In this document: positions 7,092 to 18,600 of the stretch, in pieces | How the letters are laid out: every line of letters begins with the position of its first letter | Position numbering within the stretch: position 1 is the stretch's first letter | Source of the DNA: Sunxiuqinia sp965372405 | Lineage (GTDB): Bacteria; Bacteroidota; Bacteroidia; Bacteroidales; Prolixibacteraceae | Assembly: GCA_965372405.1 (NCBI GenBank) | Contig: CBDVCE010000014.1 | Coordinates: 11,131-75,130 of the forward strand | Reading direction: 5' to 3' | DNA length: 64,000 bases | The notes under the pieces: model-generated | Seen by the model: only the letters and a program-made list of their open reading frames with translations | Database searches by the model: none | What the model was told of the DNA's origin: nothing | Position numbers and translations under genes: made by a program

Positions 7092-9032
7092 ATGAAACAC
7101 TATTACCTGATTACTTTATTACTGATTTTTCTTTTTACATCCTGTGGATCCAATAAGTTTTTGATAGGCAAAAAGCACTATGAGCAGGGTGAGTATTTTA
7201 AGGCAATTGGAAATATTCGTGCGGTTTATCCAAAGCTGAAGAGTAAAGACGAAAAGGCTGAGGCAGTATATGTGCTTGGGAAAAGTTATGAGGGATTGGG
7301 TGAATACAGCAAGGCTTCTCCCTGGTTAAAGAATGCTACCCGATACAAGTACCCTGCAGATAACTTACTTATAAACTTTGCTGAAGTTCAAAAGGCAGCA
7401 GGGAAACTGAATGAAAGTGCTGAGGTTTATGGGAAGATTTTAGAGGAAGAACCTGACAATAAATTAGGCAGCCTTGGACTGAAAGGTATTGAGTTTACTA
7501 ATGCTTTGCTTGAAGATCCAACTTTGTATCAGGTAGAAAAAATGACCCGGTTAAACTCAAATGGAAATGAAAGGGCTATTTCAATTTTAAATAATGAGTC
7601 TGTTTTGATTTCATCGTCAAGAGAAAATGCTAATGGAAAAGCATTGAATCCAGTTGACGGACAAAAGTTTTCAGATATATTTCTTGCTGAGTATAATTCT
7701 AAAACTCAAAAATGGTCGTTTCCAAAATCTTATGATGAAGGAAATTTAAATACAGAGAGTGGTGAGGATCATATTCATATTTCGAAGGACAGGCAAAAGC
7801 TGGTTTTGGCAAAAGCAATATATGAGGCTGGTCAAAAGCAAAAACACCAATTATTTTTTAGCCTTTTAAGTAGAGATAAATGGAGTCCTTTGGAGCAAAT
7901 CCAATTTTCAATGGATGGACACGATTACCCACAGGCAAGTTGGTCTGAAAATGGAGAATGGCTTTATTTCTCTTCAAACCGACCCGGAGGAAGTGGTGGT
8001 TTTGATATTTGGAGAACTCGTTTAAATGAGACCGGAGGATTTGATGAGCCAGTTAATCTTGGGAAACAAATAAATACAGTTGGAAATGAATTTTATCCGC
8101 TTGAAAGGCGTACAGACATTCTGTATTTTTCTTCAAATCACCACCATGGAATTGGGGCACAGGATATTTTTAAGGCAAGAAAGGAACGTGGAAGATGGGA
8201 GATTAAGAATTTAGGTGTTCCTGTCAATTCTTATGCAGATGATTTGGGCATTCAGTTTTTTGGTGAAAAAGAAAGGGGTTTTTTTCTATCAAACCGTAAA
8301 GGTAGCCGGGCGATGGATGTGTATAGCTTTTTCCTTCCTCCAAAATTGTTCATGTGTTTTGGAAAGGTGTTTAATGAAGAAACCGATTCGATAATTTCCA
8401 ATGTAAATATTCGTGTTGCCGGAACAGATGGTTCCATGCAGAGATTGGTTACTGATAATGGTGAGTTTCAGATTGAGTTGTTGCCAGACAATGAATATAC
8501 TGTGATAGCTTACAAAAAAGGGTTTCTAAATGCGCAGGCAAAGCTTTCAACAAGGGGATTAAATGAAGCGCAGGAGTTTCAGGTTGAATTTAAGCAAACA
8601 CCAACTGATAAGCCAATCCGACTTGAACAAATTTATTACGAAACGGGTAAATGGGAATTGTTGTCATCCTCAAAAAAATCGTTGGATGAATTAGTTGATG
8701 TGCTTCAAATTAATCCTAATATTCAAATTGAGGTTAGTGCGCATACTGATGAAGTTGGCGATGAAACTTTTAATTTGGAATTATCTCAAAAGCGAGCTGA
8801 TGAAGTTATGCAGTATTTGCTTGAAAAAGGAATATCATCAGATCGGTTGAAAGCAAAGGGTTATGGAGAACAAAGGCCTTTTGTTGTAAATGCTAAGTTT
8901 GCTGAAAATATGGAATTTCTTGAACGAGGGAATCAACTGACTCCTGAATTAATTTCCAGCTTGAATGAAGCTCAAAAAGAAATTGCCAAAAGCCTCAACC
9001 GCCGAACGGAGTTTGAAGTAATTGGCGACTAA
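7092..9032 (+). CDS. porE: PorE-like OmpA-family lipoprotein of type IX secretion
   Basis: The 646-residue protein begins with a lipoprotein signal (LFTSC, lipidated cysteine 18). It continues with tetratricopeptide-like helices (about 25-145), a WD40/PD40 beta-propeller with blades such as GEWLYFSSNRPGGSGGFDIW (about 165-415), a carboxypeptidase-regulatory-like beta domain (about 420-505) and a C-terminal OmpA-like peptidoglycan-binding domain (about 525-640). The last contains SAHTDEVGDETFNLELSQKR and the helix motif NxxLSxxRAxxV. This domain order, TPR, propeller, CRD, OmpA, is that of PorE, which anchors the T9SS to peptidoglycan in Porphyromonas gingivalis. Other Bacteroidota proteins share it, so PorE is the best guess and not certain. 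SprA and a T9SS cargo lie within the next 22 kb, which supports the call. Confidence 0.75.
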   Translation: MKHYYLITLLLIFLFTSCGSNKFLIGKKHYEQGEYFKAIGNIRAVYPKLKSKDEKAEAVYVLGKSYEGLGEYSKASPWLKNATRYKYPADNLLINFAEVQKAAGKLNESAEVYGKILEEEPDNKLGSLGLKGIEFTNALLEDPTLYQVEKMTRLNSNGNERAISILNNESVLISSSRENANGKALNPVDGQKFSDIFLAEYNSKTQKWSFPKSYDEGNLNTESGEDHIHISKDRQKLVLAKAIYEAGQKQKHQLFFSLLSRDKWSPLEQIQFSMDGHDYPQASWSENGEWLYFSSNRPGGSGGFDIWRTRLNETGGFDEPVNLGKQINTVGNEFYPLERRTDILYFSSNHHHGIGAQDIFKARKERGRWEIKNLGVPVNSYADDLGIQFFGEKERGFFLSNRKGSRAMDVYSFFLPPKLFMCFGKVFNEETDSIISNVNIRVAGTDGSMQRLVTDNGEFQIELLPDNEYTVIAYKKGFLNAQAKLSTRGLNEAQEFQVEFKQTPTDKPIRLEQIYYETGKWELLSSSKKSLDELVDVLQINPNIQIEVSAHTDEVGDETFNLELSQKRADEVMQYLLEKGISSDRLKAKGYGEQRPFVVNAKFAENMEFLERGNQLTPELISSLNEAQKEIAKSLNRRTEFEVIGD

Positions 9033-9099
9033 GGCAAATATCTTTTTTAAACAAAAATAGAGAGCAAAATTGATACAGGCTTTTCCAATCTTGCTAAGA

Positions 9100-9792
9100 T
9101 TAAGCAATGGCCAAAGTCAATAAGCTTACTTTAGTTGATGGTAATTTTTGAAGAGTTGCTACACATGCTTCAAGGGTGGCTCCTGTTGTTACCACGTCAT
9201 CAACCAATAAAATGTGTTTGTCTTTTATTAATTCTGATTGCTGTAGGTCAAAAATCCCTTCAACATTTTGGGAGCGTTCAAACCTCGTTTTTTGTGTTTG
9301 AGTTTTTGTGTTTACTACTCGTTTAAGCACGTTATTAGAAATTGGAATATTTAATGATTGACTAAGGCCTAGCGATAAATGATAACTTTGATTGTAACCA
9401 CGTTTTCGTTCTTTTTTTGGATGAAGAGGGACAGGACAAATGAGATCGATTGAATCAATAAATTCGGAACCTTTTAATTCTCGGCCAAATAATGTTCCCA
9501 TATGTTCACCTAGTTTATCTAGTCCTTTGTACTTCAGTTGATGAAGGATTTTCTGATAGTCACTTCCTTTTTGAAACTCAAAAAATGCCGTTGCACGTTC
9601 AATCATAACTCTACCGTAAAAAAGTTGTTCCATGGTATTTTCACTATTAAGATGAAAATTGGTACGAGGAATTTGGAACTGACAATTTAAGCAAATAAAT
9701 TGTTCCTGACTGATTAGCCTCTCATTGCAAACAACACAAATTCTTGGGAAAAACAATTCAGCAAAACAATTTAGGGTGGATTTTAAAGACAT
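9100..9792 (-). CDS. comF: ComF-family phosphoribosyltransferase-like protein
   Basis: The product (230 residues from the ATG at 9792) has an N-terminal zinc-ribbon with CVVC and CLNC pairs. A phosphoribosyltransferase fold follows, with the PRPP-loop motif ILLVDDVVTTGATL near the C-terminus and the family string CPVPLHPKKERKRGYNQS in the middle. ComF/GntX proteins take part in DNA uptake in competent bacteria; the exact biochemical step is not settled. An upstream in-frame ATG at 9840 would add 16 residues, but MSLKSTLNCF is the usual kind of start. A terminator at 9873-9899 separates it from tonB, so it is probably transcribed separately. It converges with the porE-like gene. Confidence 0.9.
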   Translation of the reverse strand: MSLKSTLNCFAELFFPRICVVCNERLISQEQFICLNCQFQIPRTNFHLNSENTMEQLFYGRVMIERATAFFEFQKGSDYQKILHQLKYKGLDKLGEHMGTLFGRELKGSEFIDSIDLICPVPLHPKKERKRGYNQSYHLSLGLSQSLNIPISNNVLKRVVNTKTQTQKTRFERSQNVEGIFDLQQSELIKDKHILLVDDVVTTGATLEACVATLQKLPSTKVSLLTLAIA

Positions 9793-9872
9793 GGTTTCGT
9801 TTTTTATTACGAATATAACATAACAAAATCGTTTTATCAATAGGGATTCGCAAATAACTGATAATTAAATAT

Positions 9873-9899
9873 AAAAAAGGCGGCTGGCAATATGCCAGC
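9873..9899 (-). terminator. Terminator downstream of tonB
   Basis: On the minus strand GCTGGCA (9899-9893) pairs perfectly with TGCCAGC (9889-9883) around a three-base loop, and a run of six T residues follows at 9878-9873. Confidence 0.8.
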
Positions 9900-9938
9900 T
9901 CCCTTTTCTCCTGTATGTCGAACCAATTAATAAATAGT

Positions 9939-10631
9939 TTATTGTAGAACAAAACTGATAGGTACACTAAAAGATACTCGAACAGCTTTTCCGCGCTGTT
10001 TCCCGGGTTTCCAGATTGGTAAATTGTTAACTACTCTCAATGCTTCTTCATCTAAAGATTTATCAACTCCACGAATTACTCTAGCGTTTGAAACATTGCC
10101 ATCTTTATTGACCACGAAGTTTACATACACTTTCCCCTCAATGCCATTTTCCTGAGCAATAACTGGGTATTTTATTGCATTCGCGATAAACTGCCTTAAT
10201 GCAAGTTCGCCTCCTGGGAATTCTGGCATTTCTTCAACAATAAAGAATACCTGAGCTTCATCGGATTCCTCTTCTTCCTGCATATTAGCTACAAATGGGG
10301 TGATATCAATTGTGGTTTCTTCATCTGCCTCAGTATCTTCAATTTCAAGTTCGTCATCAATTTCAATATCATCAGAAACGATATGCAATACTTCAACGAC
10401 TTTTGGAGGTGGTGGTGGCTCCGGTGGCTTAACCTCTTCATGTCGGGTGATTGGGATTAGTTCATTGTCAATTTCCTCAATGATTATTTGTCCACCAAAT
10501 TCGGCTTTGTTTACCTGTGTTTTAAGTTCAAAAGCAAGCAGGCAAATCCCCAATGCCAAGACAAAACCTATTTCCATAAACAGATTGCGGAAACGATTTA
10601 AATCTACATTTTCTGATTTTTTTGTCTCCAT
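9939..10631 (-). CDS. tonB: TonB energy-transducing protein
   Basis: The 230-residue protein has a short cytoplasmic N-terminus, one transmembrane helix (about 17-36), a proline-rich spacer (EVKPPEPPPPPKV, about 66-80), a strongly acidic linker and a C-terminal TonB domain (about 145-230). The TonB domain has the typical FPGGELALRQFIANAIKYP and GKVYVNFVVNKDGNV segments. TonB passes proton-motive energy from ExbB/ExbD to TonB-dependent outer-membrane receptors. No exbB/exbD genes are adjacent. It is divergent from pdxA, with an inverted repeat in the shared upstream region, and ends at a clear terminator. Bacteroidota usually have several TonB paralogues, so its receptor partners cannot be told from this window. 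Confidence 0.93.
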   Translation of the reverse strand: METKKSENVDLNRFRNLFMEIGFVLALGICLLAFELKTQVNKAEFGGQIIIEEIDNELIPITRHEEVKPPEPPPPPKVVEVLHIVSDDIEIDDELEIEDTEADEETTIDITPFVANMQEEEESDEAQVFFIVEEMPEFPGGELALRQFIANAIKYPVIAQENGIEGKVYVNFVVNKDGNVSNARVIRGVDKSLDEEALRVVNNLPIWKPGKQRGKAVRVSFSVPISFVLQ

Positions 10632-10735
10632 GGCGTTTTGATTAATGGTTTCGCACGATGAAATATCAAAAGTGCTTTTATTATTATTTACGAGTTAAAA
10701 GTGTTATATGTTTCTGATGATGAGGTGTTTTGCAA

Positions 10736-10761
10736 ATGCTTCTAAAATTTAAAAGAAGCAT
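10736..10761. repeat. Inverted repeat between tonB and pdxA
   Basis: ATGCTTCT (10736-10743) and AGAAGCAT (10754-10761) are perfect inverted copies around a 10-bp AT-only centre. It lies in the divergent promoter region, 105 bp from the tonB start and 53 bp before the pdxA -33 box. It has the geometry of a dimeric repressor site but could also be a chance hairpin. Confidence 0.45.
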
Positions 10762-10813
10762 ATTATTTTAAGATTAGGTGGCTTGAGATTGAGGAAATTG
10801 GGCATTAATCTCT

Positions 10814-10845
10814 TTTGATAAAGTAGATATAAAGAACTAAATTTG
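10814..10845 (+). promoter_or_regulatory. Promoter of the pdxA-ruvA-sprA operon
   Basis: TTTG at 10814-10817 and TAAATTTG at 10838-10845 are exact matches to the Bacteroidota -33 and -7 boxes, with a 20-bp spacer. Transcription would start near 10851, about 58 bases before the pdxA ATG. Confidence 0.75.
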
Positions 10846-10908
10846 CCAATCGCCTGAGAATTCTGATCAAGAAGCTTTTCAGGAAATCACGAACAAATAA
10901 AAGTGAAG

Positions 10909-12006
10909 ATGAGCAGACACAAAATAAAAATAGGGATATCGCAGGGCGATATTAATGGAATTGGCTATGAAGTAATTATGAAAACGCTTTCGGACAGCCG
11001 GATTATGGAAATGTGTACTCCGATTGTATATGGGTCTCCTAAAGTTGGCGCTTATCACCGGAAGGCATTGGAAATGAATAGCTTCAATTTCAATAATATT
11101 CGTTCAGCAAATGAAGCTGATACCAAAAGAGCAAACATCATTAACTGTATTGATGACAATATTCGAGTTGAACTTGGCAAATCTTCAGAAATTGCCGGTG
11201 AAGCATCGTATATGGCATTGGAAGCATCTGTTCGTGACTTAAAAGAAGGTTTAATTGATGCCTTGGTTACCGCTCCAATCAATAAAGACAATATTCAATC
11301 TGAAAAATTTAACTTCCCAGGGCATACTGAATTTTTGGCTCAGCAGTTTGAGTCAGATGATTACCTGATGTTGATGGTTAGCGAGATGATGAAAATCGGA
11401 ATCGTAACCACTCATGTTCCACTTGCACAAGTTCCATCTTTAATAACGAAAGAGCTTATCCTGAAAAAATTGCGGATTATTTCCCATTCACTGGAAGAAG
11501 ATTTCAGTATAAAAAAACCACGAATTGCAGTATTGGGATTAAATCCACATGCTAGCGATGGAGGGTTGCTGGGTAGTGAGGAAAAGGAAATTATTGCACC
11601 TGCAATTGATCTGGCGAAAGAAGAAGGAATTTTAGCATTAGGGCCATACCCAAGTGATGGTTTTTTTGGTTCGGGAGATTATACCAAATTTGATGCAATT
11701 TTGGCAATGTATCATGATCAGGGATTGACTCCATTTAAGCTGGTTTCATTTGAAAAGGGTGTTAACTACACTGCTGGTCTACCTGTTATTCGAACTTCAC
11801 CAGCACACGGAACTGCATTTGATATTGCAGGAGAAGATAAAGCATCTCCAGATTCATTTAGGCAAGCACTCTATTTAGCAATTGATATTCATAAGAGCAA
11901 AGAGTTGTACAAGGAAATTAGCAAGAATCCACTTAAAAAATACGAAATCAACCCTAATCATGTTGATGAAAATATAGATCTTCAGACTGAGGATCCAGAG
12001 ATTTAG
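10909..12006 (+). CDS. pdxA: 4-hydroxythreonine-4-phosphate dehydrogenase
   Basis: The 365-residue enzyme oxidises 4-phosphohydroxy-L-threonine with NAD in the DXP-dependent route to pyridoxal phosphate. Its product condenses with DXP through PdxJ, and DXP comes from Dxs, also encoded in this window. Diagnostic segments are KIGISQGDINGIGYE at the N-terminus, TAPINKDNI, the metal-ligand regions GHTEFLA and MYHDQGLTPFK, and RTSPAHGTAFDIAG near the C-terminus. I prefer the ATG at 10909; a GTG two codons earlier (10903) is the only alternative. It is the first gene of an operon, with ruvA starting five bases after its stop. Confidence 0.95.
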   Translation: MSRHKIKIGISQGDINGIGYEVIMKTLSDSRIMEMCTPIVYGSPKVGAYHRKALEMNSFNFNNIRSANEADTKRANIINCIDDNIRVELGKSSEIAGEASYMALEASVRDLKEGLIDALVTAPINKDNIQSEKFNFPGHTEFLAQQFESDDYLMLMVSEMMKIGIVTTHVPLAQVPSLITKELILKKLRIISHSLEEDFSIKKPRIAVLGLNPHASDGGLLGSEEKEIIAPAIDLAKEEGILALGPYPSDGFFGSGDYTKFDAILAMYHDQGLTPFKLVSFEKGVNYTAGLPVIRTSPAHGTAFDIAGEDKASPDSFRQALYLAIDIHKSKELYKEISKNPLKKYEINPNHVDENIDLQTEDPEI

Positions 12007-12011
12007 GAATT

Positions 12012-12596
12012 ATGTACGAATACATTCATGGGAAAATTACCGGTCTTACCCCTGCCAATGCAGTTGTTGAAGCTGGGTCGATTGGTTATTTTATCAATAT
12101 TTCACTTAACACTTATTCGTTAATCAACGGTAAAGATCAGGCCAAGTTATTTCTACACCAGGTTGTTCGCGAGGATGCTCATATTCTGTATGGTTTTGCT
12201 GAACAAACAGAACGGGAGCTTTTTAGGTTATTGATTTCTGTTAATGGGATCGGATCAAGCACTGCTTTAATGATGCTTTCATCACTTAATGCGGTGGAAA
12301 TTCAAAATGCAATTTTGGAGGAAAATGTCATTCTTTTAAAAAGCATTAAAGGTATTGGTGCTAAGACTGCCCAGCGTGTTATAATCGACCTGAAAGATAA
12401 AATCGGGAAAGGGCCAGCAAGTGATCAAGTTTTAATCTCTCAAACAGGCAATACTATCTTGAATGAAGCGTTATCTGCATTAGTAATGCTGGGATTTGCC
12501 AAGAAGAGCGTAGAGAAGGAATTGGATAAGATTTTGAAGGCGAATCCTGACTTAACGGTTGAAGAAATGATTAAAATGGCTCTAAAAGGCCTGTAA
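12012..12596 (+). CDS. ruvA: Holliday junction DNA helicase subunit RuvA
   Basis: The 194-residue protein binds Holliday junctions as a tetramer and loads the RuvB motor for branch migration. It has the N-terminal OB-fold (about 1-62), the tandem helix-hairpin-helix region with LLISVNGIGSSTALMML and LLKSIKGIGAKTAQRVIIDLK (about 72-135), and the small C-terminal domain (about 145-194) that contacts RuvB. Length and motifs are normal. The gene lies between pdxA (5-bp gap) and sprA (18-bp gap); the ruvA-sprA order is known from many Bacteroidota. ruvB and ruvC are not in the window. Confidence 0.96.
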   Translation: MYEYIHGKITGLTPANAVVEAGSIGYFINISLNTYSLINGKDQAKLFLHQVVREDAHILYGFAEQTERELFRLLISVNGIGSSTALMMLSSLNAVEIQNAILEENVILLKSIKGIGAKTAQRVIIDLKDKIGKGPASDQVLISQTGNTILNEALSALVMLGFAKKSVEKELDKILKANPDLTVEEMIKMALKGL

Positions 12597-12614
12597 CTTA
12601 GAAAAAGACAGTCA

Positions 12615-15600
12615 TTGAAAACTAGCTTGAGAAATATATTTCTGCTGCTTATTTTTTCGGGAATTATTAGTATGGGTTGGGTAATTAAGCCTGTCCAAAC
12701 TGCACCTCAAACCGAGATAAATTTAATACAGCAAACCGACACCTTTGATATTGATACAACGGGAGTGCTACCTTATCCGTTTCCTAAAGAAGAAGCTTTT
12801 GAGTATCCGGAATCTAAGGATAGCTCATTTCTGTTCTTGGGTAACCCATCAAATCTTAAAAAAGAACTGGAATTTGATCCGGTATCCGGAGAATATGTTT
12901 TCTATGAAAAGATTGGAAAACTGAACTACAGGCTTCCCAAAACGATGTCTCTGCAAGATTATATTCGTTATGATTTCCAAAATTCGGTTCGGAATTATTG
13001 GAAGCAGCGGACAAATCAGCAGGATATGGAAACTCAGGGTTCTTTTATTCCAAAACTGAATATTGGTGGTGAAGCTTTTAACCGGATTTTTGGTGGAAAC
13101 ACGATTGATGTACGCCCTCAGGGATATGTTGAGGTTAGTTTTGGTTATCAGCTAAATACTACTGAAAACCCTGCGATTCCCGAGCGGTTGCGAAAAACAC
13201 CAACATTTGATTTTGATCAGAAAATTCAGATGAACGTAATGGGTAACATCGGTGAAAAGATGAAGATGCGTGTTAATTACAACACCGAGGCTACTTTTGA
13301 TTACGAGAATAAAATGAATATCGAGTATTCGGGACTCGAAGATGAAATTCTAAAAAAGATAGAAGTCGGTAATGTTTCTCTTCCATTGCAAGGTTCGCTG
13401 ATTACAGGGGGAACCAATCTTTTTGGTTTAAAAACAGAGATGCAGTTTGGGCGATTGAATTTAACGACCATTATTTCTCAAAATAAGGGTGAAACCAAAG
13501 TTGTAGAAACGGAAGGTGGTGCCCAAAAAACAACTTTTGAATTTGAAGCCTCAAACTACGATGCAAACCGACACTTTTTCCTGGCGCAGTATTTTAGGGA
13601 TCAATACGATGAATCGTTACAAAATCTTCCGATTATTCAATCATCAACTACAATTAATAAAATTGAAGTTTGGATAACCAATAAATCGGGGAATTATACT
13701 GAATCAAGAAATATATTAGCACTACTTGACCTTGGTGAGCATGACTCAAATATTTTCAATTCTGTTCCAGCTTTTGGAGATGCAGGTGGTCAGCCCTATC
13801 CGGAGAGTATTTATCCGTTCAATGAGGCGAATGGATTGTATAGTAGCATGATCGATAATTATAATGCTATTCGTAATGTTGCGCAAATTACGTCAACCAT
13901 GGCGGGAGTTGGCTCTGGGTTTGATGGAGGACAGGATTTTGAGAAGATCGAATCAGCCCGGAAATTGAATGCTTCTGAATATTCAATTCATGAAACTTTG
14001 GGTTATATATCATTGAACTCATCATTGAATGCTGATGAAGTTTTGGCCGTTGCCTATAATTATACAGCAAATGGCAAAATATATCAGGTTGGTGAATTTT
14101 CTACAGATGGTATTCAGGCTCCACAGACAATGATCCTGAAAATGTTGAAAGGCACAAACCTTTCTCCGAAGTTGCCTACCTGGGATTTGATGATGAAAAA
14201 TATATACAGTCTGAATGCATATCAGTTAACAAACGATGATTTTGTATTGGATGTACTCTACCTGAATGATTCAACTGGAACAAACATAAACTATCTACCT
14301 AAATCCAATCTGGAAGGACATATTTTACTGAATGTGCTGAATGTTGACAACCTAAATTCTCAGCTTGATCCAGGCAGTGATGGGGCATATGACTATATTG
14401 AAGGGGTAACCGTTAATTCTGAATCTGGGCGGATAATTTTCCCGGTTGTTGAACCTTTCGGTAGTCACCTTCGAGATTCTATTTTCAATTCAGAACTGGC
14501 AAATAAGTATGTTTATCAAACCCTATATGATTCAACACAAACAGTAGCTGAGCAAGATGCTGAGCACAATAAATTTATTCTGAAGGGTAGTTATAAAGGT
14601 TCATCTAGTTCTGAGATTTCACTCGGAACTTTGAATGTAGCTCGCGGCTCAGTTAGGGTTTCGGCTGGTGGGCGGGAGCTTATTGAAAATATTGACTATA
14701 CCGTTGATTATACGCTTGGAAGGGTGAAAATTATTAATCAGGCATTGCTTGAATCTGGTACACCCATTCAAATTTCAACGGAAAGTGAAGACCTGTTTAG
14801 TTCGCAACGTAAAACCATGTTGGGAGCATACGCAAATTATACATTCTCCGAGAATTTTAATATGGGGGCTACTGTGCTTCACATGAGCGAGCGTCCTTTA
14901 ACACAGAAGAATAATTACGGAGAGGATCCCATTTCCAATACCATGCTTGGTGTTGATTTGAGTTATACTACTCAATCTCAGTTATTGACTACATTGGTTG
15001 ATAAGTTGCCATTCATTCAAACAAAAGAGCCATCATCCATTACTGCTGAGGCTGAATTTGCACAATTATTGCCGGGACACTCAAAAGTGATTGACGATGC
15101 CGGAACTGCATATATTGATGATTTTGAAGCCACAAAAACATCTCTGGATTTAAAATCACGACAGGCATGGGTGCTTGCAAGTACACCTCAAAAACAAACT
15201 GATCTATTTCCTGAGGGTGATCTAAATAATGATTTGGCTTACGGTTTTAACCGTGCAAAATTGGCTTGGTATGTTATTGATCCATTGTTTTTAAGAAATA
15301 ACGCAAACACTCCTGATCATATTAGGAATGATAAAAACCAGCAATCCAATCACCTGGTTCGTGAAGTTTTCGAAAGAGAAATTTTCCCTAACAGGCAAAC
15401 ACCCACAGGGGTTCCAACAAATATACCAGTTCTTGATTTAGCTTATTACCCAAGTGAAAAGGGTCCTTATAACTACGATACAGAGGCAAATTTCTATTCT
15501 GATGGTGTTAATCCTGAAGGAACTTTAGCTTTTCCTGAATCACGTTGGGGGGGTATTATGCGAGAAATTCAAACACCTGACTTTGAAGCTGCCAATATTG

Positions 15601-18600
15601 AGTTTATCGAATTCTGGGTAATGGATCCATTTGTTAATGATACTTTGGAGCAATTGGAAGGTGGTGATTTATATTTTAACCTGGGAGATATTTCAGAAGA
15701 TGTACTAAAAGATTCGCGTAAAGGATTTGAAAACGGACTACCTGAAACTGAGTTAATAAATGATGTGGATACCACTATTTGGGGACTTGTATCTCAAAAG
15801 CAACAAATAACGGAAGGATTTGTAACTGATAATGCTGCACGTCCAAATCAGGATGTTGGTTTTGATGGGTTGACGGATGATAATGAGCGTACTTTCTTTG
15901 ATAGTTATTTGCAATCGCTTCAAAACATCTTAAATCAGGATGCATTGCAAAAAGCTCAAGAAGACCCTTCGAATGATAACTATAATTATTATCGTGATTC
16001 CGACTATGACAACGATGAACTGAGTATTCTTGAACGCTATAAGAGATACAATGGGCCGGATGGGAACTCCGTAACATCAGATAACTCTTCGGAATCTTAT
16101 ACCACTTCTGCATCAACAATGCCCGATGTGGAAGATATCAATAGTGATAATACGCTTAATGAATACGAACGATATTACCAATATCGGGTGAGTTTTCGTC
16201 GAGATGATATGGAGCTTGGGAAAAATTACATTACTGATATTAAAGAAGCATCTGTTGAGTTAGAAAATGGACAGATTGGAGATGTTCGTTGGTTTCAGTT
16301 TAAAGTTCCAGTGAAGCAGCCAGATCAGGCTTTTGGTTCAATCAGCGATTTTAAATCGATTCGTTTTTTAAGGATGTTCCTAAAAGAGTTTAATCATCCG
16401 GTTGTTTTGCGTTTCGCATCCCTTGACCTTGTTCGTGCTGATTGGAGAAAATATACACAGGAACTGGATAATACCAGTATTTCAACAGCCGAAACTGAAT
16501 TTGATGTTTCTGCAGTAAACATTGAAGAGAATGGTAATCGTGAGCCTGTAAATTACATTCTTCCTCCAGATATTGATCGGGTGATTGATCCGGCAAATCC
16601 ACAGTTGAGAGAGTTAAACGAACAATCGCTGGTATTGAAGGCTGTTGATCTGGGAATGGAGGATGCCAGAGCCGCGTACAAAAATATTTACATGGATTTC
16701 CGCCAGTACAAACGCTTACGTTTGGAGGTTCATGCTGAGGAAATTGATGGCTTTCCTCTTCAGGATGAAGAACTACATTTCTTTATTCGTTTGGGTTCTG
16801 ATTATAAGTTTAACTATTACGAATATGAAGTTCCTTTGAAACTTACTGCGCCTGATATCTATAATGGAGACATTGTACAGGATCGTTATGAGGTTTGGCC
16901 AGATGAAAACCGGATCAATATTCCACTTTCAATATTTACTGATCTCAAGCAAGCCCGTAATGCCGACTTAAGAGAAGCAAATGCATCAGTACGAATAAAT
17001 GATGCGTATACGCTAAATCATACCGATGATTTTGGGAATCAACGCATGGTTTCTATTAAGGGTAGCCCAAATCTTGGGAATGTAGAAGTGATGATGGTCG
17101 GTATTCGTCATAATCGTGGAACTACTTCTGATCCGAAGTCTGTTGAGGTTTGGTTGAATGAGCTTCGTTTAACCGATTTTGAAGAAGACGGTGGCTGGGC
17201 TGCGAATGCACGAGTTACTGCACGATTAGCAGATTTGGGTTCAATTGTGATGGCCGGACGTACACGAACTGCTGGTTTTGGAAGCATTGACCAAAGTGTG
17301 AACGAGCGGGCAATGGATGATTTGGTTGAATATGATATTTCATCAAATTTAGAGCTTGGCAAATTCTTTAAAGAAGAAGCTAAGGTGAGAATTCCAATGT
17401 ATGTCGGAATTTCAAAAAGTATTAGTAATCCAAAATACAATCCACTCGATCCAGATATTCTGATGGAAGATGCTTTGGAAATGGCTAAAACTTCAGCTGA
17501 AAAAGATTCCATCAAAAAAGTATCGCAGGATTATGTAAGTCGGAAAAATATCAACTTTACCAATGTTAAGGTCGATAAAATGAACAAGTCTGGAAAACCT
17601 CGTTTTTATGACCCGGCAAACTTCTCGTTGACTTATGCTTACAACGAATTAAAACAGCGAAACATCAATACTGAAATTAGCCTGGAGAAAAATTATCGAG
17701 GAAACTTCAGTTATAATTTCAATAACCGGCCTAAGTTGGTTGAACCGTTTAAGAAAGCAAAGTTGTTAAAAGGTAATATGTTCAGGTTGATTAAAGATTT
17801 CAACTTTTACCCAATGCCAACGCAAATTTCTTTTAGAACAGATTTATACCGGCACTACAAGGAAGTACAGCTTAGGAATATTACAAATCCAAACTTGATT
17901 ATTCCACGAACTATTGAGAAAGACTTTATTTGGAACAAGTTTTTTGATTTGCGCTATAACCTGACACGAACATTGAAACTTGATTTTTCATCTCAGTCCA
18001 CTGCCCGAATTGATGAGCCGGAAGGACGTATTAATAGGAATGATGATGATTATCAAATGAAGCGAGACTCAATTATCACGAACCTGCTTAATATGGGTAG
18101 GCCAGTTGTGTACCATCATTTGTTTAATGCATCATATACTGCTCCGTTAAGCAAAATCCCTTTTTTAAACTGGACTACACTATCAGGTCGTTACCAGGCA
18201 ATGTATGATTGGGCTGCCGGGCCAATTACTGATGAGTCAATCGAGCTGGGGAACATTGCTGAAAACTCAAGAGTGGCACAGCTCAATGGGCAAATAAGCA
18301 TGTTGAACTTGTATAATAAGGTTCCGTTTTTGAAGGAGGTAAATAAGAAATTTGGACGGAGTACAAGATCTGCAAGAAGTTCACGAAGTCGGGCAAAAGC
18401 TGTTCGGCAACCCACAAAAAAGGCTGATCCTAAATACAAAGACGTAGAGTTTAAGGATGACAACCTCAGATTTAAGGCAAATACAACCCGGGCAATAAAC
18501 CACAAGCTCAAGACTGAGAGTAGTATTAAGGTGATTGTTAAAAATGCTTCTGGGAAAGTTATTCAGGGTGAAACTCGTGTCATTAATGAAAACAGGGTTA

